A stretch of DNA of 64,000 bases from DATBLE01 sp963719325 (GCA_963719325.1 CAVRBW010000007.1:1-64000), one strand, 5' to 3'. Positions 7,183 to 16,186 are shown, counted from the first letter of the stretch. Numbers and translations: made by a program. The notes: generated by a model not told the origin, from the letters alone.

Positions 7183-7499
7183 CCGCGCTCCTTTCGTTCC
7201 TCCAGATATTCCCCGACGACGTCGAAGAGACGCTCCCAGCGCGTGCGCTGGCTCTCGATCCATTCGGCCGCATCGCCGAGCGCCTCGGGCTCGAGCGACA
7301 GGAGATGGGTGCGCCCGTCGACCACCCGCGTCACCACCCCGGCCGCCTCCAGCAGCTTCAGGTGCCGGGAGATCGTCGGCTTGGAGACGCCGAGATCCCG
7401 GGTCGCCTCGCCCACGGTTGCGACTCCGCCGCTGAGCCGCTCGACGATGTCGCGGCGGATCGGGTGCGCGAGCGCCTTGAACGGATCGTCGTCCCGGAG
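7179..7499 (-). CDS. ArsR-family regulator, start unresolved
   Basis: A winged-helix repressor. The coding frame extends at least from RDDDPFKALAHPIRRDIVERLSG through SKPTISRHLKLLEAAGVV to a C-terminal helix ending EERKERG. It has no metal-ligand cysteines, as in many ArsR proteins paired with AHSA1. No ATG, GTG, TTG or CTG lies in frame before the first helix; the first canonical start (GTG at 7415) would remove helices 1-2 and is unlikely. The coordinate marks the earliest family-like codon. Only 20 bp separate it from the divergent DUF899 gene. Confidence 0.75.
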   Translation of the reverse strand, partial: LRDDDPFKALAHPIRRDIVERLSGGVATVGEATRDLGVSKPTISRHLKLLEAAGVVTRVVDGRTHLLSLEPEALGDAAEWIESQRTRWERLFDVVGEYLEERKERG

Positions 7500-7519
7500 C
7501 CCGAAGACAGGAGGAGTCG

Positions 7520-8260
7520 ATGCCCGAGCACAGGACCGGAACCCAAGAGGAGTGGCAGGCAGCGCGCGATGAGCTGCTCGCGGAGGAGAAGGAGCTCACC
7601 CGCCGTGGCGACGAGCTCGCGAAGAAGAGGCGGGAGCTCCCCTGGGTGCCGGTCGAGGAGGAGTACAGCTTCGAGACCGCCGACGGGACCAGGTCGCTCG
7701 CGGAGCTCTTCGACGGGCGCTCGCAGCTGCTCGTCTACCACTTCATGTTCGGCCCGCCCTACGAGGCGGGCTGCACCGTCTGCTCGTCGATTGCCGACAA
7801 CCTCGATCCGAACGTGGTCCACCTGGCGGCCCAGGACGTGACCATGCTGCTCGTCTCGCGGGCGCCGCTGGAGAAGCTCCAGGCCTACAAGAAGAGGATG
7901 GGTTGGAGCATGAACTGGGTCTCGACCGCCGGCAGCGACTTCAACCGCGATCTCGGGTTCATGCACACGAATGAGGAGCTGCAGCCGTTCTTGGAAGGAA
8001 AGATCCCGCCGACCGTCGAGCAGATGGCGGAGCGGTCCGGCACCGACGTGGCCGGGTACGTAACGGAGGGCCCGGGCCTGAGCGCGTACGCGCTCTCAGA
8101 CGGCGTCGTCTATCGCACCTACGTGACCACCGCGCGCGGGCTCGAGCCGACGATGGGGTACTACTTTCTGCTCGACCGCACACCGACGGGGCGCACTGAG
8201 GACTTCTGGCTCCGGCGCCACGACGAGTACGAGGACAGCGCGGCGAGGGCGAGCGGCTGA
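7520..8260 (+). CDS. DUF899 thioredoxin-fold protein (second copy)
   Basis: A 246-residue DUF899 protein. It has the N-terminal coiled helix, the RRELPWVPVEEEYSFE strand region, LLVYHFMFGPPYEAGCTVCSS with a CxxC motif, VSRAPLEKLQAYKKRMGW and STAGSDFNRDLG. AGGAGG precedes the ATG. It is divergent from the ArsR/AHSA1 pair, which probably shares its control region. It differs clearly from the minus-strand copy at 5988 and is not a recent duplication. Confidence 0.88.
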   Translation: MPEHRTGTQEEWQAARDELLAEEKELTRRGDELAKKRRELPWVPVEEEYSFETADGTRSLAELFDGRSQLLVYHFMFGPPYEAGCTVCSSIADNLDPNVVHLAAQDVTMLLVSRAPLEKLQAYKKRMGWSMNWVSTAGSDFNRDLGFMHTNEELQPFLEGKIPPTVEQMAERSGTDVAGYVTEGPGLSAYALSDGVVYRTYVTTARGLEPTMGYYFLLDRTPTGRTEDFWLRRHDEYEDSAARASG

Positions 8261-8279
8261 CCCGGTCGGCCTGGCCCGG

Positions 8280-8285
8280 TAGCGT
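8280..8285 (+). promoter_or_regulatory. -10-like box TAGCGT, leaderless start
   Basis: TAGCGT lies 8 nt before the GTG of the LigD-type polymerase, a spacing repeated at many genes here. Confidence 0.4.
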
Positions 8286-8293
8286 CTGCTGCC

Positions 8294-9358
8294 GTGCCGG
8301 ACCGAGCTATCGAGATCGGCGCAGCCGGACGGACTCTTCGCGTCTCCAATCCGGAGCGCGTGATCTTCCCGCCGGCGGGCGGAACAGCCTCGGTTACGAA
8401 GCTCCAGGTGGTCGAGTACTACCTGGCGGTCGCGCCGGGGATCATGCGCGCCCTGCATGAGCGGCCGACGACTCTCGAGCGCTGGCCGAAGGGGGTGCAT
8501 CCGGGCATGGTCTTGTCGACGCGTGAACGCGGCGGCGGCGACGCCTTCTTCCAGAAGCGCATCCCGCGCGGCGCGCCGCCCTTTGTCGAGACGGCGCGCA
8601 TCCGGTTCCCGTCCGGGCGCGTCGCCGACGAGATCTGCCCGACGGAAGTCGCTGTCGTGGCGTGGGCGGCGCAGATGGGGACGATCACCTTCCATCCGTG
8701 GCCGGTGCGACGCGCCGACGTCGATCACCCCGACGAGCTGCGGATCGACCTCGATCCCCAGCCGGGCACGGACTTCGCGGACGCTGTCCGAGTGGCCGCG
8801 ACCGCCCGGGAGCTGCTCGACGAGCTCGGCTACGCCGGCTTCCCGAAGTCCTCCGGTGGCCGCGGAGTCCACATCTACGTGCGGATCCAGCCACGCTGGA
8901 CCTTCACCGACGTCCGCCACGCGGCGATCGCCTTTGGACGTGAGCTCGAGCGGCAGCGTCCGGGGGAGGTCACGACGAAGTGGTGGAAAGAAGAGCGCGG
9001 CGAGAGAGTGTTCGTCGACTACAACCAGAATGCCCGCGATCGCACGATCGCCTCCGCGTACAGCATCCGGCCAAAGCCGGGGGCGCCAGTGTCCGCGCCG
9101 GTGACCTGGGACGAGCTCGCCGAGGTCGAACCGGAGGACTTGACAGTGGCGACGATGCCGGCTCGCTTCGCTCAGGTCGGCGATCCGCACGAGGCGATCG
9201 ACTCCGTCGCCCATTCGCTCGAGCCGCTACTCGAGCTCTTCGAGGCGCAGGGCCGCGGCGACATGCCCTACCCACCCGACTACCCGAAGATGCCGGGCGA
9301 GCCCAAGCGCGTGCAGCCGAGCCGGGATCGGGAACGCAGGCGGCCGCCGGCGGTCTGA
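8294..9358 (+). CDS. LigD-type DNA polymerase/primase (PolDom) protein
   Basis: A stand-alone archaeo-eukaryotic primase-type polymerase related to the polymerase domain of LigD, used in non-homologous end joining. Catalytic acidic motif ELRIDLDPQPG, the SSGGRGVHIYVRI motif and a C-terminal DYNQNARDRTIASAYSIRP are clear. 354 residues, single domain; no ligase or nuclease domain is fused and no Ku gene lies in the window. Start GTG at 8294, chosen from the start of similarity (RAIEIGAAGRTLRVSNPERVIFP). Confidence 0.9.
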   Translation: MPDRAIEIGAAGRTLRVSNPERVIFPPAGGTASVTKLQVVEYYLAVAPGIMRALHERPTTLERWPKGVHPGMVLSTRERGGGDAFFQKRIPRGAPPFVETARIRFPSGRVADEICPTEVAVVAWAAQMGTITFHPWPVRRADVDHPDELRIDLDPQPGTDFADAVRVAATARELLDELGYAGFPKSSGGRGVHIYVRIQPRWTFTDVRHAAIAFGRELERQRPGEVTTKWWKEERGERVFVDYNQNARDRTIASAYSIRPKPGAPVSAPVTWDELAEVEPEDLTVATMPARFAQVGDPHEAIDSVAHSLEPLLELFEAQGRGDMPYPPDYPKMPGEPKRVQPSRDRERRRPPAV

Positions 9359-9475
9359 CTCCGACTGCTCGGGCGCTGCGCTCTTCGACGTCTCCGGTAG
9401 GGCTGATCCGGCGTGCTCCCTCAGCGCTCTTCGATCTCCGATCGGGAGAGTCGCTCCTCGGCGGCTGATCTGGCG

Positions 9476-10672
9476 TCAGTCGGCCAGCAGCGGCACGGCC
9501 ACTCGGTGCCGCCGACCGAGCAGCGTCGCCCGGGTGATCGCGTCCGAGCCGAAGCGCTCGCGCACCTCGTCGACTGCCGCGTCGAGGGCGGTGCGGTTGC
9601 GGCGGCCGAGCGGCAGGACGAGCTGGACGGCGTCGGCGTCGGCAAGGTTCGAAACGGCGACTCCGACGAGCGTGAGTCCGCGGCGCTCGATGGTCGGGAG
9701 GGCTGCAACCAGGAGCTCTCTCGCGGTGGCGAGGATCGTCGCGGTGTCGGCGGTCGCGTCCTGGAGGGTGCTCGATCGCGTGGCGCGCGAGTAGTCGTCG
9801 AAGCGCAGGCGGAGCACGACGGTGCGTCCGACTCGCCCGGCGGAGCGCATCCGTCGAGTGATCCGATCGACGAGGGCGATGACGTCGTCGTCGACGTCGT
9901 CGAGCGACCACGGGGCGCGGCCGCGCGCACGCTGCGACCCGATCGACCTGCGCCGCCGGCGCGCCCGTACGGGACGTGGATCGAGGTTGTGGGCAAGTGC
10001 GTGGAGCTGCCGCCCGGCGGCCTGGCCGAGCATCGACACGAGGGCCGACTCGGGAAGCCGGGCAACCTGGCCGACGCTCGTGATCCCGCGGGCGTGCAGC
10101 TTGCGCGCGGTGACCGGCCCGACGCCCCAGAGCTGCTCGACCGTCAGCGGGTGGAGGAACGCGAGCTCCCGACCGGGCGGCACGATCAGGAGCCCGTCGG
10201 GCTTCGCAACCCCGCTTGCCACCTTGGCGAGGAACTTCGTCCTCGCTACTCCGACCGTGATCGGCAGGCCGACTCGCTCGCGGACGCTCCGCCTGAGCCG
10301 CGTCGCGATCTCGGCCGGCGTGCCCGAGCATCGCTCCATTCCCCGGACGTCGAGGAACGCCTCGTCGATCGACAACGCCTCGACGAGCGGTGTCGCGTCC
10401 TCGAACACGCGGAACACGGCGTTGCTCGCCTCGGCGTACGCCGACATCCGGGGCGGGACGACGATCGCGTCCGGGCACAGCCGCTGGGCGCGCGCCTCGC
10501 CCATCGCCGTTCGCACGCCGTACGCCTTGGCCTCGTAGCTGGCTGCAAGCACGACGCCCCCGCCGACGATCACCGGTCGTCCGAGCAGGCGAGGATCGTC
10601 CCGCTGCTCGACCGACGCGAAGAAGGCGTCCAGATCGGCGTGCAGGATCGTCGCCTCGCCCAGCACAAACAT
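9476..10672 (-). CDS. dinB: Y-family DNA polymerase IV (translesion synthesis)
   Basis: An error-prone polymerase of 398 residues. The catalytic motifs are ILHADLDAFFASVEQRDDP (first Asp) and ALSIDEAFLDV (Asp-Glu). ASYEAKAYGVRTAM is the fingers region, and GVGPVTARKLHARGI is the helix-hairpin-helix of the thumb; a little-finger domain follows. The C-terminus has no clear beta-clamp motif, ending HRVAVPLLAD. The ATG at 10672 lies inside a LexA box, so transcription and start are very close. It is divergent from the ECF sigma gene. Confidence 0.92.
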   Translation of the reverse strand: MFVLGEATILHADLDAFFASVEQRDDPRLLGRPVIVGGGVVLAASYEAKAYGVRTAMGEARAQRLCPDAIVVPPRMSAYAEASNAVFRVFEDATPLVEALSIDEAFLDVRGMERCSGTPAEIATRLRRSVRERVGLPITVGVARTKFLAKVASGVAKPDGLLIVPPGRELAFLHPLTVEQLWGVGPVTARKLHARGITSVGQVARLPESALVSMLGQAAGRQLHALAHNLDPRPVRARRRRRSIGSQRARGRAPWSLDDVDDDVIALVDRITRRMRSAGRVGRTVVLRLRFDDYSRATRSSTLQDATADTATILATARELLVAALPTIERRGLTLVGVAVSNLADADAVQLVLPLGRRNRTALDAAVDEVRERFGSDAITRATLLGRRHRVAVPLLAD

Positions 10673-10679
10673 ATGTTCG
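10666..10679. promoter_or_regulatory. LexA/SOS box
   Basis: Read on the minus strand, CGAACATATGTTTG matches the Gram-positive LexA (DinR) consensus CGAACRNRYGTTYG at every fixed position. It overlaps the dinB start codon, so LexA would block dinB transcription directly. Confidence 0.85.
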
Positions 10680-10760
10680 CAAAGAATCGCGCCAGGTGAT
10701 GACGCTCCCGAGGTGCTCGTGGAGGGCAGCTCAAGGAGACGGAACTCGCGGGTGGGCGCG

Positions 10761-10766
10761 TAGGAT
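10761..10766 (+). promoter_or_regulatory. -10-like box TAGGAT of the ECF sigma gene
   Basis: TAGGAT is followed by a 7-nt spacer and GTG at 10774, fitting a leaderless mRNA. Confidence 0.4.
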
Positions 10767-10773
10767 GGACACG

Positions 10774-11763
10774 GTGCAGGAACCACGGCTCACGGTCGCG
10801 CCTGTCGAGGTCGAGCAGCGCCTCGAGCAGCATCGAGGTGAGCTGACCGCGTACTGCTACCGCATGCTCGCCTCGCCGTTCGAGGCGGAGGACGCGGTGC
10901 AGGAGACGCTCCTCCGGGCGTGGCGCGGCTTCGACCGCTTCGAAGGCCGCGCGGCGCTGCGCTCCTGGCTGTATCGGATCGCGACCAATGTCTGCCTCGA
11001 CATGCTCAACGGCAGGGAGCGCCGCGCTCGCCCGATGGATCTCGGGCCGGCGCGGGAGCCGGTCGAGTCGAATCTGCACACGTTGCCCGAGGTCACCTGG
11101 ATCGAGCCGATCCCGGACGGTCGAATCGTGGGCGAGGGCGATCCGGCCGACGTTGTCGTCGCACGGGAGACGATCAGGCTCGCCTTCGTCGCCGCGCTGC
11201 AGCACCTGCCGCCCCGTCAGCGCGCCGTCCTGATCCTCTGCGAGGTGCTGCGCTGGAAGGCCAGCGAGGTTGCCGAGCTCCTGCAGACCAGTGTGGCGTC
11301 CGTGAACAGTGCCCTCCAGCGTGCGCGGGCCACGCTCGACACCGCCGACGTGAGTGCGACCGATCCGGCTGTGGAGTTGGACGACCCGGATCGCGAGTTG
11401 CTCGCGCGGTACGTCCAGGCGTTCGAGGCGTACGACATCGATGCGCTCACGTCGCTGATCCACGAGGACGCGACGCAATCAATGCCGCCGTTCGACCTCT
11501 GGCTGCACGGCCGGGACGACATCTTCACGTGGTGGCTTGGGCCTGGAATCGCCTGCCGGGGATCGCGCGTGATTCCGACCGTCGCGGCGAACGGTGCGCC
11601 TGCCTTCGGGCAGTACAAGCCCAGCGCGACGGGTGACGGCTACGAGCCCTGGGCGCTGCAGGTGCTCGAGATCGAGGACGGACGCATCGTCGAGTTCAGC
11701 TTCTTCCTCGACACCGAGCGGATCTTCCCGCTCTTCGGGCTGCCGCAGCGCCTCGACGCCTGA
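10774..11763 (+). CDS. ECF sigma factor with C-terminal SnoaL-like domain
   Basis: An RNA polymerase sigma-70 factor of the TIGR02960 type, about 329 residues. Region 2 reads EAEDAVQETLLRAWRGFDRFEG and LRSWLYRIATNVCLDML. Region 4 is HLPPRQRAVLILCEVLRWKASEVAELL with recognition helix SVASVNSALQRARATL. Residues after about 200 form a SnoaL-like domain (YVQAFEAYDIDALTSLIHEDA, FDLWLHGRDDI) that in such factors replaces an anti-sigma partner. No anti-sigma gene is adjacent. Start GTG at 10774 follows a -10-like box; an ATG at 10765 is the alternative and adds three residues. Confidence 0.9.
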   Translation: MQEPRLTVAPVEVEQRLEQHRGELTAYCYRMLASPFEAEDAVQETLLRAWRGFDRFEGRAALRSWLYRIATNVCLDMLNGRERRARPMDLGPAREPVESNLHTLPEVTWIEPIPDGRIVGEGDPADVVVARETIRLAFVAALQHLPPRQRAVLILCEVLRWKASEVAELLQTSVASVNSALQRARATLDTADVSATDPAVELDDPDRELLARYVQAFEAYDIDALTSLIHEDATQSMPPFDLWLHGRDDIFTWWLGPGIACRGSRVIPTVAANGAPAFGQYKPSATGDGYEPWALQVLEIEDGRIVEFSFFLDTERIFPLFGLPQRLDA

Positions 11764-11769
11764 GGCCGC

Positions 11770-12033
11770 TTAGCCGCCGCTGATCGCGGCGATCACGTCC
11801 ACGCGTGACCCGGCCCCGAGCTCGGTGTCCAGCGCAGCGCGCTCGCGATCGACGTAGACGTTGATGTGGCGGCGCAGCACCGGCCCGGGCTCGCAGAGTC
11901 GGTCGCGGAACCCGGGCCAGCGCTCCTCCAGCCGGTCGATCGCCTCTCGCACTGTCGCCGCCTCGATCTCGAGCCGGCGCTCGAGTCCGGGGAAGAGCGG
12001 CGGCAGCGTGGAGGGGAGGTGGAGCTCGGCCAT
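11770..12033 (-). CDS. MoaD/ThiS-family ubiquitin-like protein
   Basis: An 87-residue beta-grasp protein ending in AAISGG. The C-terminal Gly-Gly is the site activated for sulfur transfer in MoaD/ThiS-type carriers. Recognisable parts are AATVREAIDRLEERWPGFRDRL and VYVDRERAALDTELGAGSRVDVI. It is 5 bp downstream of the BNR-repeat gene and probably translated from the same mRNA. A MoaD-like protein next to a BNR/photosystem-stability-type protein is a recurrent pair, but the pathway is not clear from the sequence. Confidence 0.85.
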   Translation of the reverse strand: MAELHLPSTLPPLFPGLERRLEIEAATVREAIDRLEERWPGFRDRLCEPGPVLRRHINVYVDRERAALDTELGAGSRVDVIAAISGG

Positions 12034-12038
12034 CGCTA

Positions 12039-13121
12039 TCAGCTTGGCAGCACGGCGACCTCGACCGACGAGATCGCCGGGAGGTAGCTCGCGATCTCGG
12101 TCCAGCTCTCGCCCTCGTCCACGCTCGCGAAGACCTGCCCCGTGCTCGTGCCGAAGTAGAAGCCGGGTGCGTCGAGCGAGTCGTTCGTCATCCCCTCGCG
12201 CAGCACGCCGAGGTGGGCGTCCCGCTGCGGGAGCCCCCGCTCGAGACGCTGCCAGCTCGCCCCGGCGTCCCGCGTGCGCCAGACGGCGGCCTTGCCATCG
12301 GGCATGCAGCGCGCATGGCCCGGGTCGAGAGGAATCACGTAGAAGGTGTCGCCGTCGTGGGGATGCACGGCGGCGGCGAAGCCGAATTCCGTCGGCAGCC
12401 CTTCGCTGATCTCCGACCACGACTTGCCGGCGTCGTCGCTGCGATGCATTCCGACGTGGTTCTGCTGATACATCCGATCGGGGTCGACCGGCGACACGAC
12501 CACCTTGTGCACGCAGAAGCCGATGCGTTCGTCCTCCGGCGGCGGCCAGTCGCGGCGGAGCCCCTGGTTGCGGGGCGTCCACGACTCGCCTCCGTCTGTC
12601 GTCTCGAACAGGCCATAGCCCTGGACGATGATCCAGAATCGCGAGGGCTCGTCGGCGTGAGGGATGATCGCCGACAGGCCGAGGTGCCCCGGCGGCTGCT
12701 TCTCCGGATCGTTCCAGTCCTCGCGCCCCGGTTGCCCTTCGAGTGTGGAGAGAAGCGACCACGTCCGGCCACCGTCGCGGCTCTCGAACAATCCGGCGGC
12801 CTCGGAGCCGGCCAGAACCCGACCGTGCGCGGCGGTCAGGTTCGACACCTTCGAAAGCTTGAGGTCTCCGTCGCCGTAGTTCAGCCCTTCGCTCGAATGC
12901 TCCCAGGTCTCGCCGAGGTCGGAGCTGCGCCAGACCGCCGATCCGTGCCACTCGCTTCCCGCCGCGGCGAAGATCGTCCCAGCGTCCGGATCGAACACGG
13001 CGTGGTAGACGGGCCAGCTCTCGCAGAACGGGCCGCGGACGTTCCAGTCTCTGCGCGCCTCGTCGCTCTCGAGGACGAAGCATCCCTTGCGCGTTCCCAC
13101 CAGCACTACGACTTGCGTCAT
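12039..13121 (-). CDS. BNR/Asp-box repeat (sialidase-like beta-propeller) protein
   Basis: A 360-residue beta-propeller without signal peptide. At least six Asp-box repeats are visible: RSSDLGETW, SRDGGRTW, TTDGGESW, RSDDAGKSW, RTRDAGASW, SVDEGESW. The N-terminus VVVLVGTRKGCFVLESD is typical of the WD40/YVTN/BNR family called exo-alpha-sialidase in automatic annotations. Catalytic residues of true sialidases are not evident, so enzymatic activity is doubtful. ATG at 13121 is chosen because similarity starts there. It forms an operon with the MoaD-like gene. Confidence 0.85.
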   Translation of the reverse strand: MTQVVVLVGTRKGCFVLESDEARRDWNVRGPFCESWPVYHAVFDPDAGTIFAAAGSEWHGSAVWRSSDLGETWEHSSEGLNYGDGDLKLSKVSNLTAAHGRVLAGSEAAGLFESRDGGRTWSLLSTLEGQPGREDWNDPEKQPPGHLGLSAIIPHADEPSRFWIIVQGYGLFETTDGGESWTPRNQGLRRDWPPPEDERIGFCVHKVVVSPVDPDRMYQQNHVGMHRSDDAGKSWSEISEGLPTEFGFAAAVHPHDGDTFYVIPLDPGHARCMPDGKAAVWRTRDAGASWQRLERGLPQRDAHLGVLREGMTNDSLDAPGFYFGTSTGQVFASVDEGESWTEIASYLPAISSVEVAVLPS

Positions 13122-13214
13122 CGACGTCACCTCCGGACTCGACGGTTGCCGAAAGGTTAGACCGCTCGGCGGGTCCGAAATCATCGGTTGCCACACGCGG
13201 TCGTGCAAGCGCGG

Positions 13215-13505
13215 TCAATCCGGGAACACGTCGGTCAGGCCCATGAACGCGACGAGTTCGCGCAGTTCGGGCGATGCGTGGCGCAAACGAACCTGGCAGC
13301 CCTGGCGCCGAGCCGCCAACTGAAGACGCGCCAGGGCGTCGACGGTCACCGCGTCGGGCTCGACGCCGCCGACGTCGCAGAAGGCGATCCCGGCGCTGCT
13401 CCGCTCGAGAAGGGTGCAGACCCGGCTGCAGAGTCCGGGGAGATCGGCGCGGGCAATCGGACCAGTTACGGCGAACGCAATTGGTCGTTCGGCTGGGGCG
13501 GCCAT
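13215..13505 (-). CDS. STAS-domain protein (anti-sigma factor antagonist-like)
   Basis: A 96-residue single STAS domain. Strand IAFAVTGPIARADLPGLCSRVCTLL, then GIAFCDVGGVEPDAVTVDALARLQLAAR (the phospho-site loop region, with Asp-Ala-Val in place of the usual D-S-x-G), then CQVRLRHASPELRELVAFMGL. Lack of a clear serine at the phosphorylation position means regulation by a SpoIIAB-like kinase is uncertain. Confidence 0.75.
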   Translation of the reverse strand: MAAPAERPIAFAVTGPIARADLPGLCSRVCTLLERSSAGIAFCDVGGVEPDAVTVDALARLQLAARRQGCQVRLRHASPELRELVAFMGLTDVFPD

Positions 13506-13623
13506 CGGCAGGTAGACCGCTCCGGCGGTGGAAACTCATCGACCGCGCGGCACCGATGATTCTCGATGGACGACGGCGTCTAAATGCTAAACCGACGAAT
13601 CACCCACGAAAGGAAGACGCCGG

Positions 13624-15087
13624 ATGCCGATCACCGATAGCCGTACTCGCTGGATCGCGCTGATCATCCTGTGCCTCGGCACGTTGATGATCGTGCTCGA
13701 CACGACGATCGTGAACGTTGCCTTGCCGTCGATCAGGGAGGACCTCGACTTCTCCGAGACCTCGCTTGCCTGGGTCGTGAACGCGTATCTGCTCACCTTC
13801 GGCGGCTTCCTGCTGCTCGGCGGCCGGCTCGGCGACCTGCTCGGTCACCGGCGATTGTTCCTGATGGGCATCACGCTCTTCACGCTGGCCTCCCTCGCCT
13901 GTGGCTTGTCCACGACGCAGGGATTCCTCGTCGGTGCGAGGGCGGTCCAGGGCCTCGGCGGAGCGGTCACCTCGGCGGTCTCGCTGTCGCTGATCATGAC
14001 CCTCTTCACCGACGTGGGGGAGCGGACGAAGGCGATGGGCGTCTACGGCTTCGTTGCCGCCGGCGGCGGCAGCGTCGGAGTCTTGCTCGGCGGGGTTCTG
14101 ACGGACGTGCTCAGCTGGCACTGGATCTTCCTCGTCAACGTCCCGATCGGGGCTGCCGTGTGCGTCTTCGCGCTCAGGATTCTCCCCGCCGGCCGCGGCC
14201 AGGCGACCTCGCAGCGTCTGGACGTGGGAGGTGCGGTGACGGTCACCGCCTCGCTGATGCTCGCCGTCTACGCAATCGTGAACGGCAACCAGGTCGGCTG
14301 GGTCACCGCCCGCACGCTCGGCTTGCTCGCGGGAGCCGTCGTGCTGATGGCGCTCTTCCTGGCGATCGAGAGTCGAGTCGGCTCGCCGCTCGTACCCCTG
14401 GGGCTCTTCCGGCTGCGGAACGTCGCGACCGCGAACGTCGCCGGCGTGTTCTGGGCCGCGGCGATGTTCGCCTGGTTCTTCCTCTCCGCGCTCTACCTGC
14501 AGCGTGTGCTCGGCTATAGCCCGCTCCAGGTCGGTCTTGCCTTCCTGCCCGCGTGCCTGATCATGGCCGCTTTCTCAGTCGGGCTCTCCGCGAAGCTGGT
14601 CATGCGCTACGGGGTCAGGCCACCGATGGCGATCGGGTTGGTGCTCGCTTCGATCGGGCTTGCCCTGCTGGTGCGCGCCCCGGTCGACGGTGCCTACGCC
14701 CTCGACGTCCTCCCGAGCATGGTCCTGCTCGGCTTCGGCGCCGGCATGGCCTTCAACCCGGTGCTCATGGCTGCGATGAGCGACGTGGCGCCGACCGAGG
14801 CGGGGTTGGCCTCGGGCATCGTCAACACCTCGTTCATGATGGGCGGTGCCCTCGGCCTCGCCGTCCTCGCCAGCGTCGCCGATCAGCGGACGGCGAGCCT
14901 GCGAGCCTCGGGTGACAGTGCCATCGTCGCGCTCAACGGCGGCTACCACGTCGCCTTCGTGATCGGCGCCGCGTTTGCGATCGGCGCCGCGACCATCGGT
15001 GCGGTTCTGCTCCGCCGCGGCGTGCCTGCCCAGGCACCCGCAGGCGAGCACGCGTTCGGCGCGCCGGCTACCGCGGAGGCGGAGTAG
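13624..15087 (+). CDS. MFS drug exporter, DHA2 (EmrB/QacA) type
   Basis: A 487-residue proton-driven multidrug exporter with about 14 transmembrane helices. The first helix ends with LDTTIVNVALPSI (motif D1 of 14-helix exporters), and motif A reads GGRLGDLLGHRRLF. Helix-rich sequence continues to residue 465, followed by a short Ala-rich tail. No TetR or MarR regulator is adjacent. It converges with the winged-helix gene, overlapping it by 20 bp at the 3' ends. Confidence 0.92.
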   Translation: MPITDSRTRWIALIILCLGTLMIVLDTTIVNVALPSIREDLDFSETSLAWVVNAYLLTFGGFLLLGGRLGDLLGHRRLFLMGITLFTLASLACGLSTTQGFLVGARAVQGLGGAVTSAVSLSLIMTLFTDVGERTKAMGVYGFVAAGGGSVGVLLGGVLTDVLSWHWIFLVNVPIGAAVCVFALRILPAGRGQATSQRLDVGGAVTVTASLMLAVYAIVNGNQVGWVTARTLGLLAGAVVLMALFLAIESRVGSPLVPLGLFRLRNVATANVAGVFWAAAMFAWFFLSALYLQRVLGYSPLQVGLAFLPACLIMAAFSVGLSAKLVMRYGVRPPMAIGLVLASIGLALLVRAPVDGAYALDVLPSMVLLGFGAGMAFNPVLMAAMSDVAPTEAGLASGIVNTSFMMGGALGLAVLASVADQRTASLRASGDSAIVALNGGYHVAFVIGAAFAIGAATIGAVLLRRGVPAQAPAGEHAFGAPATAEAE

Positions 15088-16129
15088 CGGATCTCGACGA
15101 CGCCGCGCCGAGGAAGCGCTCGACTGCCCGGGCGTCCTTCTCGAGCGCGGCGAAGTCCGCTGCCGCAAGGCCGGCGAACGGGTCGATTCGCACCTTGCCC
15201 GCCTGCAGGCCCCAGGTGGCCACCGCTTGGCCGCGTACGAGCGCAAACGGTCTGAACAAGCCGTTGACGGTGATCAGCCTCGCGCGCTCGGCGGGGCCCA
15301 CCAGCGGCTCGCGGTCGATCCAGCCGAGCAGCGTGGGGTCGTAGGCTCCGAGCAGCCGCGGCGCCGGCAGCCGGGCGGCATGCGGACGCCCGGCGAGATC
15401 GACGAGGCCGTCCGTGCACGCGCCGAGTTGTCGGGCGATCGCATGCAGCCCGGCCCGGGCGTCGCGCAGGGGCAGCCCCGCCCACCGGGCGAGGTCACGG
15501 TCGCCGGCGGGACCGTGGCCGGCGAGGTAGCGGCGTGCGAGCTCGGCCAAGCCGCGGTCGCGGTCGATCGGAGGCGAGTTGCCGAGCCAGTCGCGAACGA
15601 GCGCATACGCGTGCTCGCGGCCGACCATCGGGCCGCGGACGGCGATCCCGCGCAGACTGGCGAGCATCAGCAGATGGACGAGGGCCTGACCTTCGGTTGG
15701 CACGTCCGCCGCGCTCACGCGTTCTCCGAGCTGTGCCCTCGTCAGCGGCCCCTCCTCGGCCAGGCTGTGTTCGATCACGGCGACTCCGCGGTCGGCCAGC
15801 GTGGGGGTGACCCCCAGCTGGGCGAGCCGGCGCGCGCTACCGGTGACAAGCGGGGGAGTGGTGAGAGCCTGGAGCCACGGGTAGTCCTCGCTCCGGACGA
15901 GGTGGAGCGTTCCGCGGTTCAGCCACGTGACGACGAGTGAACGGTCGTCGGTCAGGGCTCGGTCGACGTCGGCCGTGCTCAGCCCCCTGGTGCGCGCGCG
16001 AACAGCGAGTCGGAAGCCCCGTGGGTCCTGACCCTGCACGGCGAGCAGGCGTTCGGCGACACCGACCGGATCGCGCGCGGGTGCGCCGGCGAGGAGCTGT
16101 GCGGTGAGGCGCTCGGCGAGCAAGGACAC
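15068..16129 (-). CDS. Winged-helix DNA-binding domain protein (PF06224/AlkX type)
   Basis: A 353-residue protein of the winged-helix family often annotated as DNA-binding, related to YcaQ/AlkX-like proteins linked to DNA crosslink repair. Typical are VAERLLAVQGQDPRGFRLAVRAR, SLVVTWLNRGTLHLVRSEDYPW and a C-terminal ALVRGQAVATWGLQAGKVRIDPFAGL. No signal or membrane segments. Repair function is by family analogy only. Confidence 0.82.
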   Translation of the reverse strand: MSLLAERLTAQLLAGAPARDPVGVAERLLAVQGQDPRGFRLAVRARTRGLSTADVDRALTDDRSLVVTWLNRGTLHLVRSEDYPWLQALTTPPLVTGSARRLAQLGVTPTLADRGVAVIEHSLAEEGPLTRAQLGERVSAADVPTEGQALVHLLMLASLRGIAVRGPMVGREHAYALVRDWLGNSPPIDRDRGLAELARRYLAGHGPAGDRDLARWAGLPLRDARAGLHAIARQLGACTDGLVDLAGRPHAARLPAPRLLGAYDPTLLGWIDREPLVGPAERARLITVNGLFRPFALVRGQAVATWGLQAGKVRIDPFAGLAAADFAALEKDARAVERFLGAASSRSATPPPR

Positions 16130-16180
16130 GCGTGTCAGCGTAATCGCCGCCTCTCACAGGTTCCTCCCAGGAACGCGCGC

Positions 16181-16186
16181 TACCGT
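16181..16186 (+). promoter_or_regulatory. -10-like box TACCGT
   Basis: TACCGT lies 7 nt before the ATG of the dioxygenase-like gene, again consistent with a leaderless mRNA. Confidence 0.4.
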
